Assembly (NCBI GenBank): GCA_018697195.1
Contig: CM031879.1
Span: 35,742,445 to 35,806,444 of the forward strand
Direction of reading: 5' to 3'
DNA: 64,000 nt
From: Certhia americana
Lineage: Eukaryota; Chordata; Aves; Passeriformes; Certhiidae
Notes under the pieces: generated by a model
Seen by the model: only the letters and a program-made list of their open reading frames with translations
Databases searched by the model: none
What the model was told of the DNA's origin: nothing
In this document: positions 27,401 through 38,379 of the stretch, in pieces
Numbering within the stretch: the first letter of the stretch is position 1
Layout: each line of letters opens with the position of its first letter
Made by a program: the position numbers and the translations under genes

Positions 27401-30400
27401 CATAGCAGCTACAACAGCAGCTACATTCTAGCATGCTAGCCAGGAAGAGAAAGGATACCAAGATAGTAGGTACATTATCCTTCGCTTTCACTTGTTCCTG
27501 GCACTGTACTGATGTAAATATCAAAGCCAAAGGGCTTCCCTTTCCTCTGGCTATAGCCAAGGAACACCAGCTTACAGAGATGCTCTGACCCACCACATTG
27601 TTCTTAGCAGACAAAGCTATTGTAAAAGGGGCCATATGACAGAAACAGCCTTGCTCTATCTTGTTATGTCTCCTTACAAAGAGAATAATTCACTGCATAA
27701 TTATTATGGAATTACCGAAGTTTTGCAACCCAGAACAACCCAGATTTGAAAATGTCAGTGCTATCTGCTATTGTTCTACAATTCATACAGTTATGCATAC
27801 AGTTATGTAAGTCATTGTAAAAATACCTACAACACAGAGTATCTTTCAACATCCCTCCACAGACCCAGATCCTGGATGTCTAACAAGATGTTGAGCTGGC
27901 AGCAATTAATAATCACAGGGTACACATTGAATGCTGAGCCATTCTTTACACACAGAAAGCAATCTTTCACCTCTTGGGAAGGAACTGTCAAAGCAAAAAG
28001 AAAATAAAAGCAAGCTACACAAGTTACCAGTCTTTTCAGGGAATTCCACAGGCCCAATCCATTTGAAAGCTGGTTTGCGACCTCGTTCCTCTGTGACATG
28101 GACTTTCTTGATCAAGCCTAAGCTGGTGAGGACATTGGCGATGTCATACAGTCTTCGTACCTTTGCTAACAAGAGAGGGCAGGAGTAGGTAAGAGAGTCA
28201 GCCTTACAATGCATATAGGACATATTTATGTGCTAACTTCATTCCAGACTATCACCAAAGCTTTCATAGGTGAGGTGGGCAAAATCAAATTGGGATGGAC
28301 TTAGGCCACCTCCCATGAAGCCTGCCATGCCAGCTCCCACCTGATTGTCACCGCTACTTCATAGCTTAGCTACTCAGGTTTCAATTCGTCTACCTCATTT
28401 TCATGGATGTAGGTTAAAGAGCAATTACATCATCAACTTGCCCAGAAAAGGCAACTACCTCCATGTGGGTAAAGAGAAGCTGGGGGAAAGAGACAAGAGT
28501 GCACAGCTGATCATGTGAGGACACATATTTATCATTTCTAAAAATGTACACACTCAGAAAAATCTTTGTGACTCTAGTAAATAACATCATTGAGCTGCTG
28601 ACGATACACACATATTTTCCAGCTAAACTCCTCACATTTCTTCTTATATTTGGGGTAGAATTTCAAGACTGAAGTGCAAGTACTTTATTGTAAAAGTCTT
28701 TATCTCAGAAGATTTATTTACTAGTTACAAGTTACTAGTTTTACTAGTTACAAGTTTCCCCATGTTACACAAGGGATTGAAGTACTAATCTTCACTAACA
28801 GAAAGCAAACTCTGCCATCCAGCTGTAAAAGATTTCTGGGGTAAAAAGGAGAATCTCTTTCTGCAGAGAGAAAATTAATTCTATTAAATTAAACAACATC
28901 TTTCAGTTCTGAAACATCATTCACAGCAGTACAGGAAACAGGGTTGAAGAACAAAAAAATAAAAAAATCAACAGAAAATTTTCTTCTTTATTCTAAAACT
29001 GAACTTGGGAGATAATTGTCAGAGTGTCTCTTCCCCACATCAAGCTCTGTTTTCACAAATATGCATTTGCAATGAAAAAGAACCCAGAACGTACTCCAGA
29101 AAAAGATGCACAAATTGCTTTTGCTGTTACATACTGGTGTCTGGTGTCAGTCCAAACATGCCCCATTTTCTTTACTCACTGACTGATTGATTTGCCTCTC
29201 ATTAGCCATCTTACTTTTAAATTTGCTGTGGTCCACTGTATCCTGGGTTTCTTCTATCAGTATCTTTGCTGCGATGTCCAGAGTGACTATCTTGGTCTTG
29301 GAGACAAGGAACAGCATAACAAACTTTTGGCTCATAATCCGCAATGACTTGTCCTTTCTGCTGTTTGCAGATGCTGTTACAAATAATACCCAAGTCTCTT
29401 AGCATATGTCATCCATCACAGCCAGAAAGCTAGTAAGAAGGTTTCTCACACACAAAGTAAAGTATTTCCTTGCCAGAAAGCAGAAATTTATTGAAAAGCA
29501 GCAAATAACTAATTAACGCATACAGGAGTCTCTCTTCAAAGGGCAACAAAAACTCAGACTTGCAGAGATAGTTTTTAGAAAGTGGAATTCCACAGCTGAT
29601 TCTGTGTTACATTACACAGTTTTGTGCCATTATAATTTTGTTACTCTAATGGATCTTGTAACTTAAACCCATTATGTGTTATATGGGCAGCATGGAAAGA
29701 GTGGACAAATGAAGATGGTGCTTTCTGTCAGGATAAAGTATGTGTCAGATACAGGTGGGAGAAGAACTAGATTGTCCAGGAGAACTTCCTGCCAGTCTGC
29801 AGGACAGAGAGAAAAATCTGCCTTGAGACCTATGTTAGGGACAGAATAAAAGGAAGAATTCTGTACCTTCCATGGTGAATTCAGTATGTTTTTCCAAAGG
29901 ATAACTTATTATTTAATTTATAAGCAAAGCAAGGGAAAAAGTGACACAGCAAACTGAAGAAATAGACTTGTGTCTGTGTATCATCACACATTTAGTAACC
30001 ATCTTACCAGAGATGCAATCCGGTTCTGAAAATTCCAGTAATGGTCTGTCTAGAGAATCTGGAACAGTTTCCTTTTTCCGTTCCCCAAACTTGTACTCTA
30101 AGTCCTGCTCCTTGGGCTGGGAGGTCATTAAGTCTCCATACTGCAGCTCTCCTGCCTCCTGAAGCATTTTCAGAGTTTGGCTGAGGTTGTGCCGGCCATG
30201 CCAGCAGTATTGGTTCTTGGCCACACGGCTGACCAAGTGCAATGACTCCAGGACGTTTACAATATCATAAATTCGTCTCCGCTCAACTCCTGTTTGGGAA
30301 GTGAGGGAAACAGAAAAAAGACATAGACGCTCATCTTAGTTCAGCAGAAGCAAACAGAGGTTTCTCTAGGTTGTTCTCTAATAGACATTTTCAATGTTCA

Positions 30401-33400
30401 CGTGGACACATTCTATTAGATACATCTATATTTGCAAATCTTATTTATGCACAGCCAACTTCACGGTATGCTGCTTTGTCCATTTTCCTAACTTCCAGCC
30501 CAGCCATGGCTTCAGCTTCAAGCTGAAGCTGTGTTTAGAACTGATTGCAATCTGCTAGTCCCATTCACTCAGACCTACCCAAACTGCCCCAGAAATTTCA
30601 GAACACTTGGGCCCTTCTTTACAGAGAGCTTCAACATTCAGATACGTACCTGTACACAAGCCTGTGTGCAACAGAGGGCAGAAAAGGGTCTGCCAAAGCA
30701 TAGAGATAAAAGTCCCTCATACAGGAGCTAGAGGGAGTGCAGTCCTCCACTTGCATTTACAGTGACACAATTACTTCTACTTGCTAAGCAAGTGCCAAGA
30801 AAAGGGGCATCAAAAGCTTCACAAGGTGCAGAGTGGTGTAGAATGAGACCTACTGTTCCCAAATATTGGTGCTGGCTAGGTCAACATCTATGGGAAATTT
30901 ATGAACTATGTCCAGCGTGAGTTCAGCCTGACTGCTGTGAGCAAGGCTGGGGACTGAATATGAACAAGTTGGTGGCAACACTTGCTGTCCTAAGTGCTTG
31001 TGTCCAGTGCTGTTTGAAGCATGGCTGTTACATGTAACACAATGAACAATATGCTGGTGGCAGCATCTGCACCAAATATCTTTTAACATCACAATCACGA
31101 GCAGAGCAAGTGCTAGTTAGGGTAAAGGGTTTTGAAAACTTCCCTGTGGAAGGCAAGGCTGTAATGTACCTGTTTACACATCTGAGGAATAGGGGTAATA
31201 CTTACCAGCCTCAAACACATATTGGGTGAAACAATTCATGAGCATTTCCAAGTGCGTGAAGAATTTGTAGTGAAACATAATTCAGAAAAAGAAGAGTGCT
31301 ACACATATCCTGGTGTCTGTCAGGCACCAGCAGGTACAACCCCCTTTGTGCCTTCCTCAGGTCTTCCGTGAACAAATCAATACACATTTGTAGCAAAAGC
31401 TGTATCACAGACATCATTTGTTACATCGAGAGCAGCAATATCAGCAGGGGGTAATACTGAGGTCACTGTAGCAATGGATACAAGCAAAGAAGGGAAAACT
31501 AAAGGGAGGAGTTACCTCTTTTTCTGGGAGGTAAAATTTCCAACAATAAGTTTTAGAAGGAAGTTTCTGTTATTTATGAAAGAAAGGTAATGCTACTCCC
31601 AACACAGAACAAAATACTATTCATGTTCAGCTGTACAAGGTTGGAGCATGAGCATCTCATGCAAACACATAAAGAAGTAACTGCAGAATCTAAAAGAAGA
31701 ATTAATTTAAAAAGTAATTTAACTATTTACCTAATCCGTATCCTATTCCATTTCCAATTCACTCTACAAAGGCAAATAAATGGCTATTTCAAGGCCTTTC
31801 TTAATAGAGTCACAGAAGACATCATTCTTCTGTCCCTTTTCTTCCCAAAACAGACAAATTTCTTTTTTGCTGCATCTTTTCTGTTAATATCTGAGTTTTT
31901 AATATGGATACAAGATTTATTTAGTTTAAGTCCAATTCTGAAAAGCCCTTCTTAGCTAAGAAACAACCTCTCCAAGGACTCAGATATTTTTGTTATTAAT
32001 GTGTCCGGTCTGAGTCCTCTCTCCCAAGTTTTATTTCTTCTTGTGGATATCTCATTAATCTTTTAACTAGAACCAAACTTAACAGCAGAACCAGCGAACA
32101 GGCTACTCAAAACCTTCTTGCCACCTCAATAGAAGACATTTTTCTCATGGTACTCTTGCAATTCTCCCACTACCTTCCTGTCACAAGGTGATATTTAAAG
32201 CTAAGGTAACCTTGATGAACCATGAGATCTCGGAAGATTCGATGTTGAACATGTTCAGAAATCAGGGAGTAAATACAACTGATCTCCTACACATACCAGT
32301 TTGCAATTGTTTCCCCAAATGTCTCATTTTGACATAATTTGTTGTCTATAAGTCCTCCTTCAGAGGGTTTGCAAATCCTACCTCCTTCAGTGTTCAAGAA
32401 ATTGAATATTTAAGAAAACAATAGAGTTGGTAAACAGCTGGAAGCAAGAGCTGTCTAGTAAAAAGTGCAGAAAGTCAGAAAGAAGATTTCAAAATGGTAG
32501 TGCTACCAAACAGCAAAGACACTGAAGAATATAAGTAATTTCCAACTCTTGATTAGTATGATTAGAAGAGCATCCAGACCCTGGGAAAGGCAGATCTTGA
32601 ATGTAGTCTGTTAGAATAAGATCTTTGCAAGGCCCACCTGTTAGATTACCCCAGGTGATCAGTTATCCCAGTTTCACAGGTATACATACCAAGAATTGAA
32701 GCCACTTCATCCAAAGAAATGGTAGTTTTCTCTGTTGACAATGGATAATTTGGATAGCGAGCTAGAAACTTTTGGCACAAGAGTCCTAAGCTTTTCTGTT
32801 TTCTGCTGGGCCTCTGCTTTTCAAATTCATCAACCGTGCTGTCATCTACTATATCATACTGTTAAAAAATAAATGTTAACCCTTTAGTGCAGAGCTTTTA
32901 AAAGCAAGACATAGTCAAGTGAGGCATATTTCAGATGTTACCAATAGTTAAGATCAGATTTTCTAATTAAAAAAAAAAAGGACTCCTTAAAAACACAGAG
33001 CATTTGGATAACACAATTGTAAGCTCTTCTTATTTTATCACACAAAGTACCTACAGAAAAATTCTTAACTGTGCAATCATGAAATAGTGGTCATGCATAA
33101 GGAAAAAAACCAGTAAGATCAACATCCAAGATTAGCAGATGATAAGATTATACTTGGAAAGAGTATTTCTTTTGGAAAGAAGGAATAATATGCTCTTAGA
33201 CACTTCTAATAAAACAGGAGATGCAGAAGCCATCAAGAAGTTCCTGCAGTATTTATTTTTGCTGAGTTTTACAGTGACTATCACTTTGAGAAACTGGTGG
33301 TTGGGGAAGGGGTGGGGGCACTTTGCTCAGAAACTATAAGAGGTGCTACTCAGTCTTTGAACCTTAAACTTAGTCAAGATGTTAGCTTAAGTAATTCTGT

Positions 33401-36400
33401 AGGATGGCCTGAATATGGTCTTCTGACTCTGCTGTGGGAAAAAAATAGAAATCAGCAAAACCATGGTGACAAGAAAGTAAGAAGAAGTATGTTTATTTAT
33501 CACAAAATGAGAATGATGGAGGATTATTTCACAGTGGGGTTTTCTTTTGTATTATAAAAAGGAAAAGAAATCTTGCCCTCTGGCAAAGAAAAGCTGAAGA
33601 CAGTAGTAGCTGTTGAAACCCATGTTTCCTTGATTATGGGATCTTAAACTTTCCTTTGCTACGTGCAACTAAGTAACCTTGTGTCAGGCTGGGGCTCTGA
33701 TAGAACTGAGTTTCATACGGTATGGAAATAACAGTATTCTTACTCTAAAACTACTTCTTTTGCATGTTACCTTTCTAAGTGGAGAAAATTATTATATGAA
33801 AGTTTTATTAACTAGAAAGTATTTGATGTCTTTATAGTAGCCACCCCAAAAATGCTGTATGATCTTAGCAGGCTTGGAGTGGTAATGAACTAACCTTAAA
33901 CACCAACTATTTTTTACCTACTGGACACTATGTTATGAATGATCTTCAGAGAACTGTTTGCTTTGTTATGACTATGAAAACTGCAGAATTTTCTACACTA
34001 GTGTTGCTACTGCAGTTGCTGTAAAAACTACACTTCTAGAGTGATCTGTACCTATGAAATGATAATTCTCAGTAGAAGGACCCAGAACTATTTTCCTGTT
34101 GCTGAAATCACCAAGGAAGGATATCCTACAAGGAATAAACCAGGAGAGGAAAAGCAGTGGTTGGAAGAACAAAAAAAAAAAAAAAAACCATGAAGGAAGA
34201 AAACTATCATGATGCTTACTACAATCTGATGTCATTCTCTCTAGGGACAGACATCCTAGAGTGAGGACAGCATTGCTTGAGTCACGTGAAGTAGAAATCT
34301 TAATGCTTGACTTTGCTTTCTGACCACTAGTTTGCAGGCTGGGGTTGAAAGTGGCAAAAAAATGTTTCAGCAGACCACTTTGCAGGGCAGTTGCAGATGA
34401 GGTATAAGATTTGAAAGGTGTGTTCTCTCATTGTCAAATTTATTTTTGAAAAGAATGCTTGTTTAAAACAGATCTAGCAATTTTCTTTCTAATGTGGTTC
34501 AAAAGTACTTCAGTTGGGGAAATCAAACATTTAAGCTCTACATCCTTCACTGTCCTTTTAAGTACTATTCAGGCTCTTGAGGCGTTCTCAGGTCAATTAC
34601 TAGTAAGACAGTTACTTTTGAAATCCTACTGCTCAGGCAGTGCTATGTAGGCAACTGTCCTTGGGAATGTCCTACAATTCTGCACCTTTCCATAGGGAGC
34701 AAAGAACCAGCTGGAAGAAAACTGAGGAGCAGCTTGAGGAAGGTCTGAATCTTAACTGAATATAGGGTAATTGTGTTCTGAGTCTCACCTGTAATGAATC
34801 AGGTGTGTCACTCTGCTCACTGTTTTCTATGGGTCTGAAGAGCTCTTTCTTCTTTTCTCTGTCCCTCATGTCAGGACTAGCAGCACTAACAAGAATCTTC
34901 AGGTTAGCAGTAGGAGTCCAGGGATCAGGCTGAGGTCTGTCAATGATCTTAACAGGTGTAATTGGATTTGTTTCCGGTGTGCAGCCTTTTTGCTTCGATA
35001 AATCAACTGGTTCATTCTTAATGGGAGTCTTTGGGGCCATCCTGGATCGATCAAATATGTTTTCCTATTAAAAACAAAGTTCTTTAGACACAAGAGGAAA
35101 AAAACATTCATGATCCTTATGAAGGTAATTTTACTGACTTGTGCCTTGGCACTCATATTTAGCACAGTTCTTCTGCCTCTGTTGGGAATGCCAAAATATT
35201 CTACATGCTGCTGTACTGGAGGAAGTGTATTTGAGATACTCCCTTGAAATACAGAATCTGAGAACAAATACAACCTGTGGCCTATTAGGCTTTTAAACTG
35301 ACTGTTATTACAAGAAAGCATTGCCCACAAACATAAATTGCCAAATCGCAGGGAAACTGAAATCATGCACTGGTCATATTACACTTAGCAAGAAAGCAAA
35401 GTTCTGTTTGAAATGTCCCAGGTTAAAAGCCACGCTGGGGATGAAGCTCAAACTTACAAAATGTCAGACTAAAGGGGATGTAACCTTGTGTGCAAGCAAG
35501 GCAAGTTTTGCATCTGCACTGTCTGCTGCCCAAAGCAACCAAGAAAATCTCCATAACCGTTCCTTGACTACAACTAAGAGCTGCTAGGAGGAAAAGTCTA
35601 ATTCATAGTCTAATTCTTCAGTTGATTTTTATAATTTCCTGAATGAAGCTCAACTCCTTCCACTCCCTAGCTGCCATCAACCTTTTTTCATATTTCAGCT
35701 ATGGATCCCTTTTACTGTAAGAATGAACTTACAGATGAACTCATTTCAAGGAACCAGCTGAAGGAAGAATTACTGGTATCCTTGATAGAATGTATTTATT
35801 TTGTGCTGTAAGAAATCCAATTCAGAAATTGAATAAAAGCCTGAAACAAAACATTAATTTATACTGGATTACTGCAAGAACTTTATTAAGTTTTGCCTTT
35901 TACTTGGAGTAATTTAACTATTTTCTAGCTGAAAGATATTTAAATAGGTGATTCCAAAGGTCATCCTAACAGGCACAGTCTAGCTAGAAAGCAGAAAAAA
36001 GTTCTAGCAACAACTGAAACTGGGTTTTACTAGGGGTAGTTTTGTAGCATTCAGACTGGAAACGAATTTGGCACATCAAAAGCATTGTGCTCTGAGCACT
36101 GTTGAAGAACACTTCTGCATACATTCACCAATGAATTACCTAAAAGGATGTAATAAATACATGTCTTTTTTTACAACTAACAGACAGTTTTAACTTACTA
36201 CACTGTGATAAATAGGGGTCAATTTAGAGGCCATGGTACTTCTTGGAATATGTATTCATATAGTGTTGGCACTTAATATTTTCTTGCAATTTCACGTTTG
36301 GCAGCAAATCAACCCTTAAGTAATGCAGAAAGTCTTCCCCTAAAGTTCCTGTTCATTGTGGCTGGTGTTAATGGAACTGCAGTGAGGGCAACTGCAGCAA

Positions 36401-37679
36401 CCTGCTGTTTCAGTACCTCAGATCTTCAAATTTGTTCAAATACCACAATGAAAAAAGTAGTGGCTCTACATGAAAAAGCACATGACTATGCCCTTTCAAG
36501 TCTTTATTTCCTACTATCAGATCTTTATTTTCTACTATCGTTAATTACCTACTAAGGTAAGAAACACTTTTACCCTCTCTTCCCTTTCTTTTTTCAGTAG
36601 CTGCAACACTCTGTGAAGTCCTACCTGCATTGCACAAAACCACATGGGCAGTTGGTAGAAGTATGAGACAGAGGACAGAAAAGGCCAGCTTGATGAAAAT
36701 TAGTATGTGAGCAGGAATTGAAACAAATCTGTGATATAATAGGCGTGGAATCTGACAAGAACTGTGTGAATTTTGGAGGACTCAGATTGAGCATGGACAT
36801 TGCATCTAGTTCAGGAGACATTACCGAGCAAGGTTATGCCCAAGGCCACATACGCTGTCTCCTGGCTGGTGAGGCAGTAGGGAAACAATGAGCATGTTCC
36901 TTGCTGAGCAGCCCTACTTAGCCTACTGACTGGAGTACACCACTTTATGAACACACACCAGAAGGCAAGCATACTGGACATGCCCATCAGCTTGCTCAAA
37001 CTACTGCTAAATAACAGAACTATACTATTCCTGTACCAAGTTAGGCCTGGTGGTTCTTACCTTTGGAACCATTAGTCTCTCTACAAGAACCCTCTCCACC
37101 TTCCCACATAGTAGCCACTGGAATACTTGAGATCACACTTGCACTCAGGTGAAAGCTAAACGGTGATTCCCGATGTGTAGTGCCAGAGTGCAATCACTTC
37201 ACCTACTGACAAGGGTGGCATGACTCAGGCTTCTTACACTGGATTATTTCTTTATCTTAAGCGTAGCGCTAGACATTCTAGTGCCCCAAGTGCTCACAGG
37301 TAAGATGCTGCTGTACAGACCGACAGGGCACAGCAGGTCCGATGGGCAGCACCTCAAAGGCTGCCCACGGGAGCCACGGAAGCACGATCCACAGCCCGAC
37401 CCCGCTCCAAGCCCCCCGGGTGGCGGCCCTGTACTCGCGGGGCTGGGGCTCCGCGGCGCCCACCACTCTCACCGCCCGCCCTCCCTCCCTCTTCTTGAGG
37501 GGATCTCAGGTCAATTACTCCCTCTTCCTCTCCTCCCCGCACCGGCCCGGGGCTCCGGACAACGCGCAGTGCCGGACCGGACCGGACCCCCCGCTCACCT
37601 TCTGGGCCACCTCGGCTCGACCCCGCCGCCCCGGCCGGGCGCTCGCCAGGTCCCGCAGCGCCAGGACGCTCACCTCCAT
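21244..37679 (-). CDS. E2F7: E2F7, atypical E2F transcriptional repressor (12 coding exons)
   Basis: E2F7 is a nuclear repressor that binds E2F sites without a DP partner through two tandem winged-helix domains and restrains S-phase genes. The coding exons, minus strand, are 37599-37679, 34789-35064, 32690-32858, 30008-30289, 29215-29373, 28028-28165, 27010-27204, 26256-26340, 25122-25641, 23979-24249, 22328-22752 and 21244-21420. Every junction is GT-AG and phases agree throughout. The sum is 2778 nt, or 925 residues; human E2F7 is about 911 from memory. DNA-binding domain 1 spans about residues 139-208 (RRRIYD at 179-184, then [11 protein letters not shown]). Domain 2 spans about 277-363 (VRRLYD at 325-330, [17 protein letters not shown]). 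Both recognition motifs are intact and there is no DP-type dimerisation region. The tail contains [12 protein letters not shown] and QRRLEI, as in E2F7. E2F8 is the only close alternative, but the N-terminal [11 protein letters not shown] segment and the C-terminus fit E2F7. Confidence 0.96.
22328..22752 (-). CDS. E2F7: E2F7 coding exon 11
   Basis: A hydrophobic, proline-rich region running from [15 protein letters not shown] through [10 protein letters not shown] and STTAVVTPK to [10 protein letters not shown] and [11 protein letters not shown]. The order of these blocks matches human E2F7. The acceptor is ggtttag|GATTAA and the donor is CAGCAG|GTAAGG, phase 0 out. Confidence 0.95.
23979..24249 (-). 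CDS. E2F7: E2F7 coding exon 10
   Basis: A charged, low-complexity segment (many K, E, P, S) that ends in [12 protein letters not shown], matching human LLQYLCVQSPAG. The acceptor is tttgcttag|AAGCCT and the donor is CTGCTG|GTAAGG. Only the terminal part is well conserved, as expected for this region of the family. Confidence 0.93.
25122..25641 (-). CDS. E2F7: E2F7 coding exon 9 (largest coding exon)
   Basis: Residues 462-635 are a proline- and serine-rich, probably disordered region. Landmarks shared with human E2F7 are [30 protein letters not shown], the acidic-basic patch [10 protein letters not shown] and LPLSLVVSK. The acceptor is tgtttttag|GAATAA and the donor is TCCAAG|GTAAAG, phase 0 out. 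Confidence 0.95.
26256..26340 (-). CDS. E2F7: E2F7 coding exon 8 (85 nt)
   Basis: A small exon encoding [17 protein letters not shown], which aligns with human SLAAVYRQKIED. The acceptor is tgttctttcag|CCTGTA. The donor is read as ACTGG|GTAGGT because only that choice keeps frame with the next exon. Confidence 0.9.
27010..27204 (-). CDS. E2F7: E2F7 coding exon 7
   Basis: The protein here is fast-evolving. It contains DELRGHSP, then [11 protein letters not shown] and [14 protein letters not shown], which align with the human KQKLARHGSFN and RKVNSEPSSP segments as I remember them. The acceptor is gtccctacag|ATGAGC and the donor is GGCAAG|GTAACT; the phase is 1 at both ends. Confidence 0.92.
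28028..28165 (-). CDS. E2F7: E2F7 coding exon 6 (recognition helix of DNA-binding domain 2)
   Basis: This exon covers codons 323-368 plus one base. It encodes [20 protein letters not shown] followed by [21 protein letters not shown]. This is the most conserved part of the atypical E2Fs. The acceptor is ctcttgttag|CAAAGG and the donor is AAGACTG|GTAACT, phase 1. Confidence 0.97.
29215..29373 (-). CDS. E2F7: E2F7 coding exon 5 (start of DNA-binding domain 2)
   Basis: This exon spans residues 270-322 plus one base. It encodes [20 protein letters not shown] and [15 protein letters not shown], the first two helices of domain 2, ending in DHSKFK. The acceptor is tttgtaacag|CATCTG and the donor is TTAAAA|GTAAGA. 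The exon is interrupted by neither stop nor frameshift. Confidence 0.96.
30008..30289 (-). CDS. E2F7: E2F7 coding exon 4 (second half of DNA-binding domain 1 and linker)
   Basis: This exon encodes residues 176-269 plus one base. It opens with [20 protein letters not shown], the recognition helix and wing of domain 1, then [13 protein letters not shown] and an acidic linker with YKFGERKK and LLEFSEPDC. The acceptor is cccaaacag|GAGTTG and the donor is TCTG|GTAAGA. The cysteine at residue 204 differs from the glycine I remember in human E2F7; E2F8 has threonine there, so the site tolerates change. Confidence 0.96.
30290..32689 (-). other. E2F7 intron 4
   Basis: The 2.4-kb intron separates the two halves of DNA-binding domain 1. 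It is unique AT-rich sequence in which I recognised nothing. Confidence 0.85.
32690..32858 (-). CDS. E2F7: E2F7 coding exon 3 (first half of DNA-binding domain 1)
   Basis: This exon encodes residues 120-175 plus one base of codon 176. It contains [18 protein letters not shown] and [13 protein letters not shown], the first helices of DNA-binding domain 1. The acceptor is ttttaacag|TATGAT and the donor is CTTG|GTATGT, phase 1. Confidence 0.96.
32859..34788 (-). other. E2F7 intron 3
   Basis: The 1.9-kb intron contains an A-homopolymer of about 18 nt near 34171 (T-run in the transcript). Nothing else is recognised. Confidence 0.85.
34789..35064 (-). CDS. E2F7: E2F7 coding exon 2
   Basis: This exon encodes residues 28-119, phase 0 at both ends. 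It starts [19 protein letters not shown] and continues through [22 protein letters not shown] and LFRPIEN, an N-terminal block characteristic of E2F7. The acceptor is taatag|GAAAAC and the donor is TTACAG|GTGAGA. The internal ATG at 35040 is not the start, because the reading frame continues upstream into the MEV exon. Confidence 0.96.
35065..37598 (-). other. E2F7 intron 2
   Basis: The 2.5-kb intron is ordinary AT-rich unique sequence below the CpG island. I recognised no transposon or RNA gene in it. Confidence 0.85.
37599..37679 (-). CDS. E2F7: E2F7 coding exon 1 (start codon)
   Basis: This exon encodes residues 1-27, beginning [16 protein letters not shown] and ending AEVAQK, and matches the human start MEV..L.LKDL. 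The acceptor tctcgctttgcag sits immediately before the ATG, and the donor is AAG|GTGAGC, phase 0. An alternative upstream acceptor, gaacgcag at about 37771 after a long pyrimidine tract, would add about 90 nt of 5' UTR without changing the protein. Confidence 0.9.
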
Positions 37680-37856
37680 CTGCAAAGCGAGAAGGCGCTT
37701 TTAGCCCGGCTCTTAAGAGGAGCCGCTCCCGTTCCCCGGGGGGACGCGCGGGGAGCGCGGCTGCTCGGGGCTGCGTTCCCGGGAAGGGAAGGGAGGGAAG
37801 GGAAGGGAAGGAAGGGAAGGGAGGGGCGGGAGGCTCGGCGGGCTCCGCGCCCTCAC
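37680..37856 (-). other. E2F7 intron 1, 177 bp, with GGGAA-type repeat
   Basis: A very short intron between inferred exon 1 and the ATG exon. The plus strand carries a purine run of GGGAAGG units (about 37783-37831), so the transcript has a long C/T tract. The tract precedes a possible alternative acceptor, gaacgcag, at about 37771. Confidence 0.5.
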
Positions 37857-37930
37857 CTCAGCCCGGGCCGGGGCGCGCGGGGGGCGCGCGGCTCTGCCGC
37901 TCCCGCCAGGCGCCCTCAGACATCGCTTTA
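37857..37930 (-). other. E2F7: E2F7 exon 1, inferred non-coding 5' UTR
   Basis: A strong donor, CTGAG|GTGAGG, lies with its GT at 37855-37856, so the exon's low end is 37857. The high end is not defined; two CCAAT boxes at 37939 and 37982 suggest transcription starts a few tens of bases below them. Mammalian E2F7 also begins with a non-coding exon, by family knowledge. The exon may contain a 21-codon upstream ORF (37858-37923) if the start site is high enough. Confidence 0.5.
37858..37923 (-). other. Possible upstream ORF in E2F7 exon 1 (21 codons)
   Basis: ATG at 37921-37923 opens a 21-codon frame (begins MSEGAWRERQ) whose TGA ends one base before the end of exon 1. It would be in the mRNA only if transcription starts above 37923, just 16 bp from the nearer CCAAT box, so its inclusion is uncertain. 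Confidence 0.3.
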
Positions 37931-37938
37931 CAATCCGG

Positions 37939-37986
37939 CCAATCAGGCGCGGCCGCCGGGGAGCCCCGGCCGCGCCGCCGGCCAAT
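37939..37986. promoter_or_regulatory. Two CCAAT boxes (NF-Y type)
   Basis: CCAAT occurs at 37939-37943 (ggccaatcag) and 37982-37986 (ggccaatcag), 43 bp apart with identical 10-bp context. Paired CCAAT boxes upstream of the start are common in cell-cycle promoters. They place the likely E2F7 start site at about 37.86-37.92 kb. Confidence 0.65.
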
Positions 37987-38098
37987 CAGCGCGCGGGCAG
38001 GCGGCGCGCGGCATCGGGCGCGCGGGCCGGGGCTCCCGCCCGCGCGGAGCCGTTTCGCTCCTTTTCTTGGCGCTCCCCGCCCTCCCCCTCCCGCGCCC

Positions 38099-38126
38099 TT
38101 CCCGCCGCCGCCGCGCCAGGCGGGAA
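38099..38126. promoter_or_regulatory. Pair of opposed E2F-binding sites
   Basis: TTCCCGCC at 38099-38106 and GGCGGGAA at 38119-38126 are both E2F consensus and form an inverted repeat with a 12-bp spacer. E2F7 is known to be induced by activator E2Fs and to bind such sites itself, so feedback control is a reasonable inference. Confidence 0.7.
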
Positions 38127-38379
38127 AGGGCCGGCCGTGCCGCTGCCCGCACAGCCGCCTGCCGCTTCCCCGGAGCCCCTGCAGCCTGCGACCGGGAGGA
38201 GGAAGGGCTGACTCAGCGCGAGCAGGGTGCCGTCTCGGTCGCCCGGCCACCGGCTCGTAGGAAACGCCGCTGCGGTGTCCGCTCGGGGCGTGGGTCAGCA
38301 GCCCCGGGCAGGTCGGACGGCGCTGCGATCCCCCCGCCTTATCCCCTGAAGCGAGCCTGCTGCAGGGAAGGTGGACGCC

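Larger units (their letters stand above)
21421..30007 (-). other. E2F7 introns 5 to 12 (between listed exons)
   Basis: The introns are 29374-30007, 28166-29214, 27205-28027, 26341-27009, 25642-26255, 24250-25121, 22753-23978 and 21421-22327. They contain short tandem duplications at 28719-28756 (two copies, period 23) and 26843-26876 (gacagtagaaatata twice, period 19) and a GA-rich run near 25939-25956. No transposon was recognised. Confidence 0.8.
37350..38345. promoter_or_regulatory. CpG-island promoter of E2F7
   Basis: GC content and CpG density rise sharply here against AT-rich flanks. The island covers E2F7 coding exon 1 and inferred exon 1 and extends about 450 bp upstream. There is no TATA box. 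It contains two CCAAT boxes, E2F sites and GC boxes (for example ggggcggg near 37823), a typical arrangement for a G1/S-regulated gene. Such islands often start transcripts in both directions. Confidence 0.88.
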
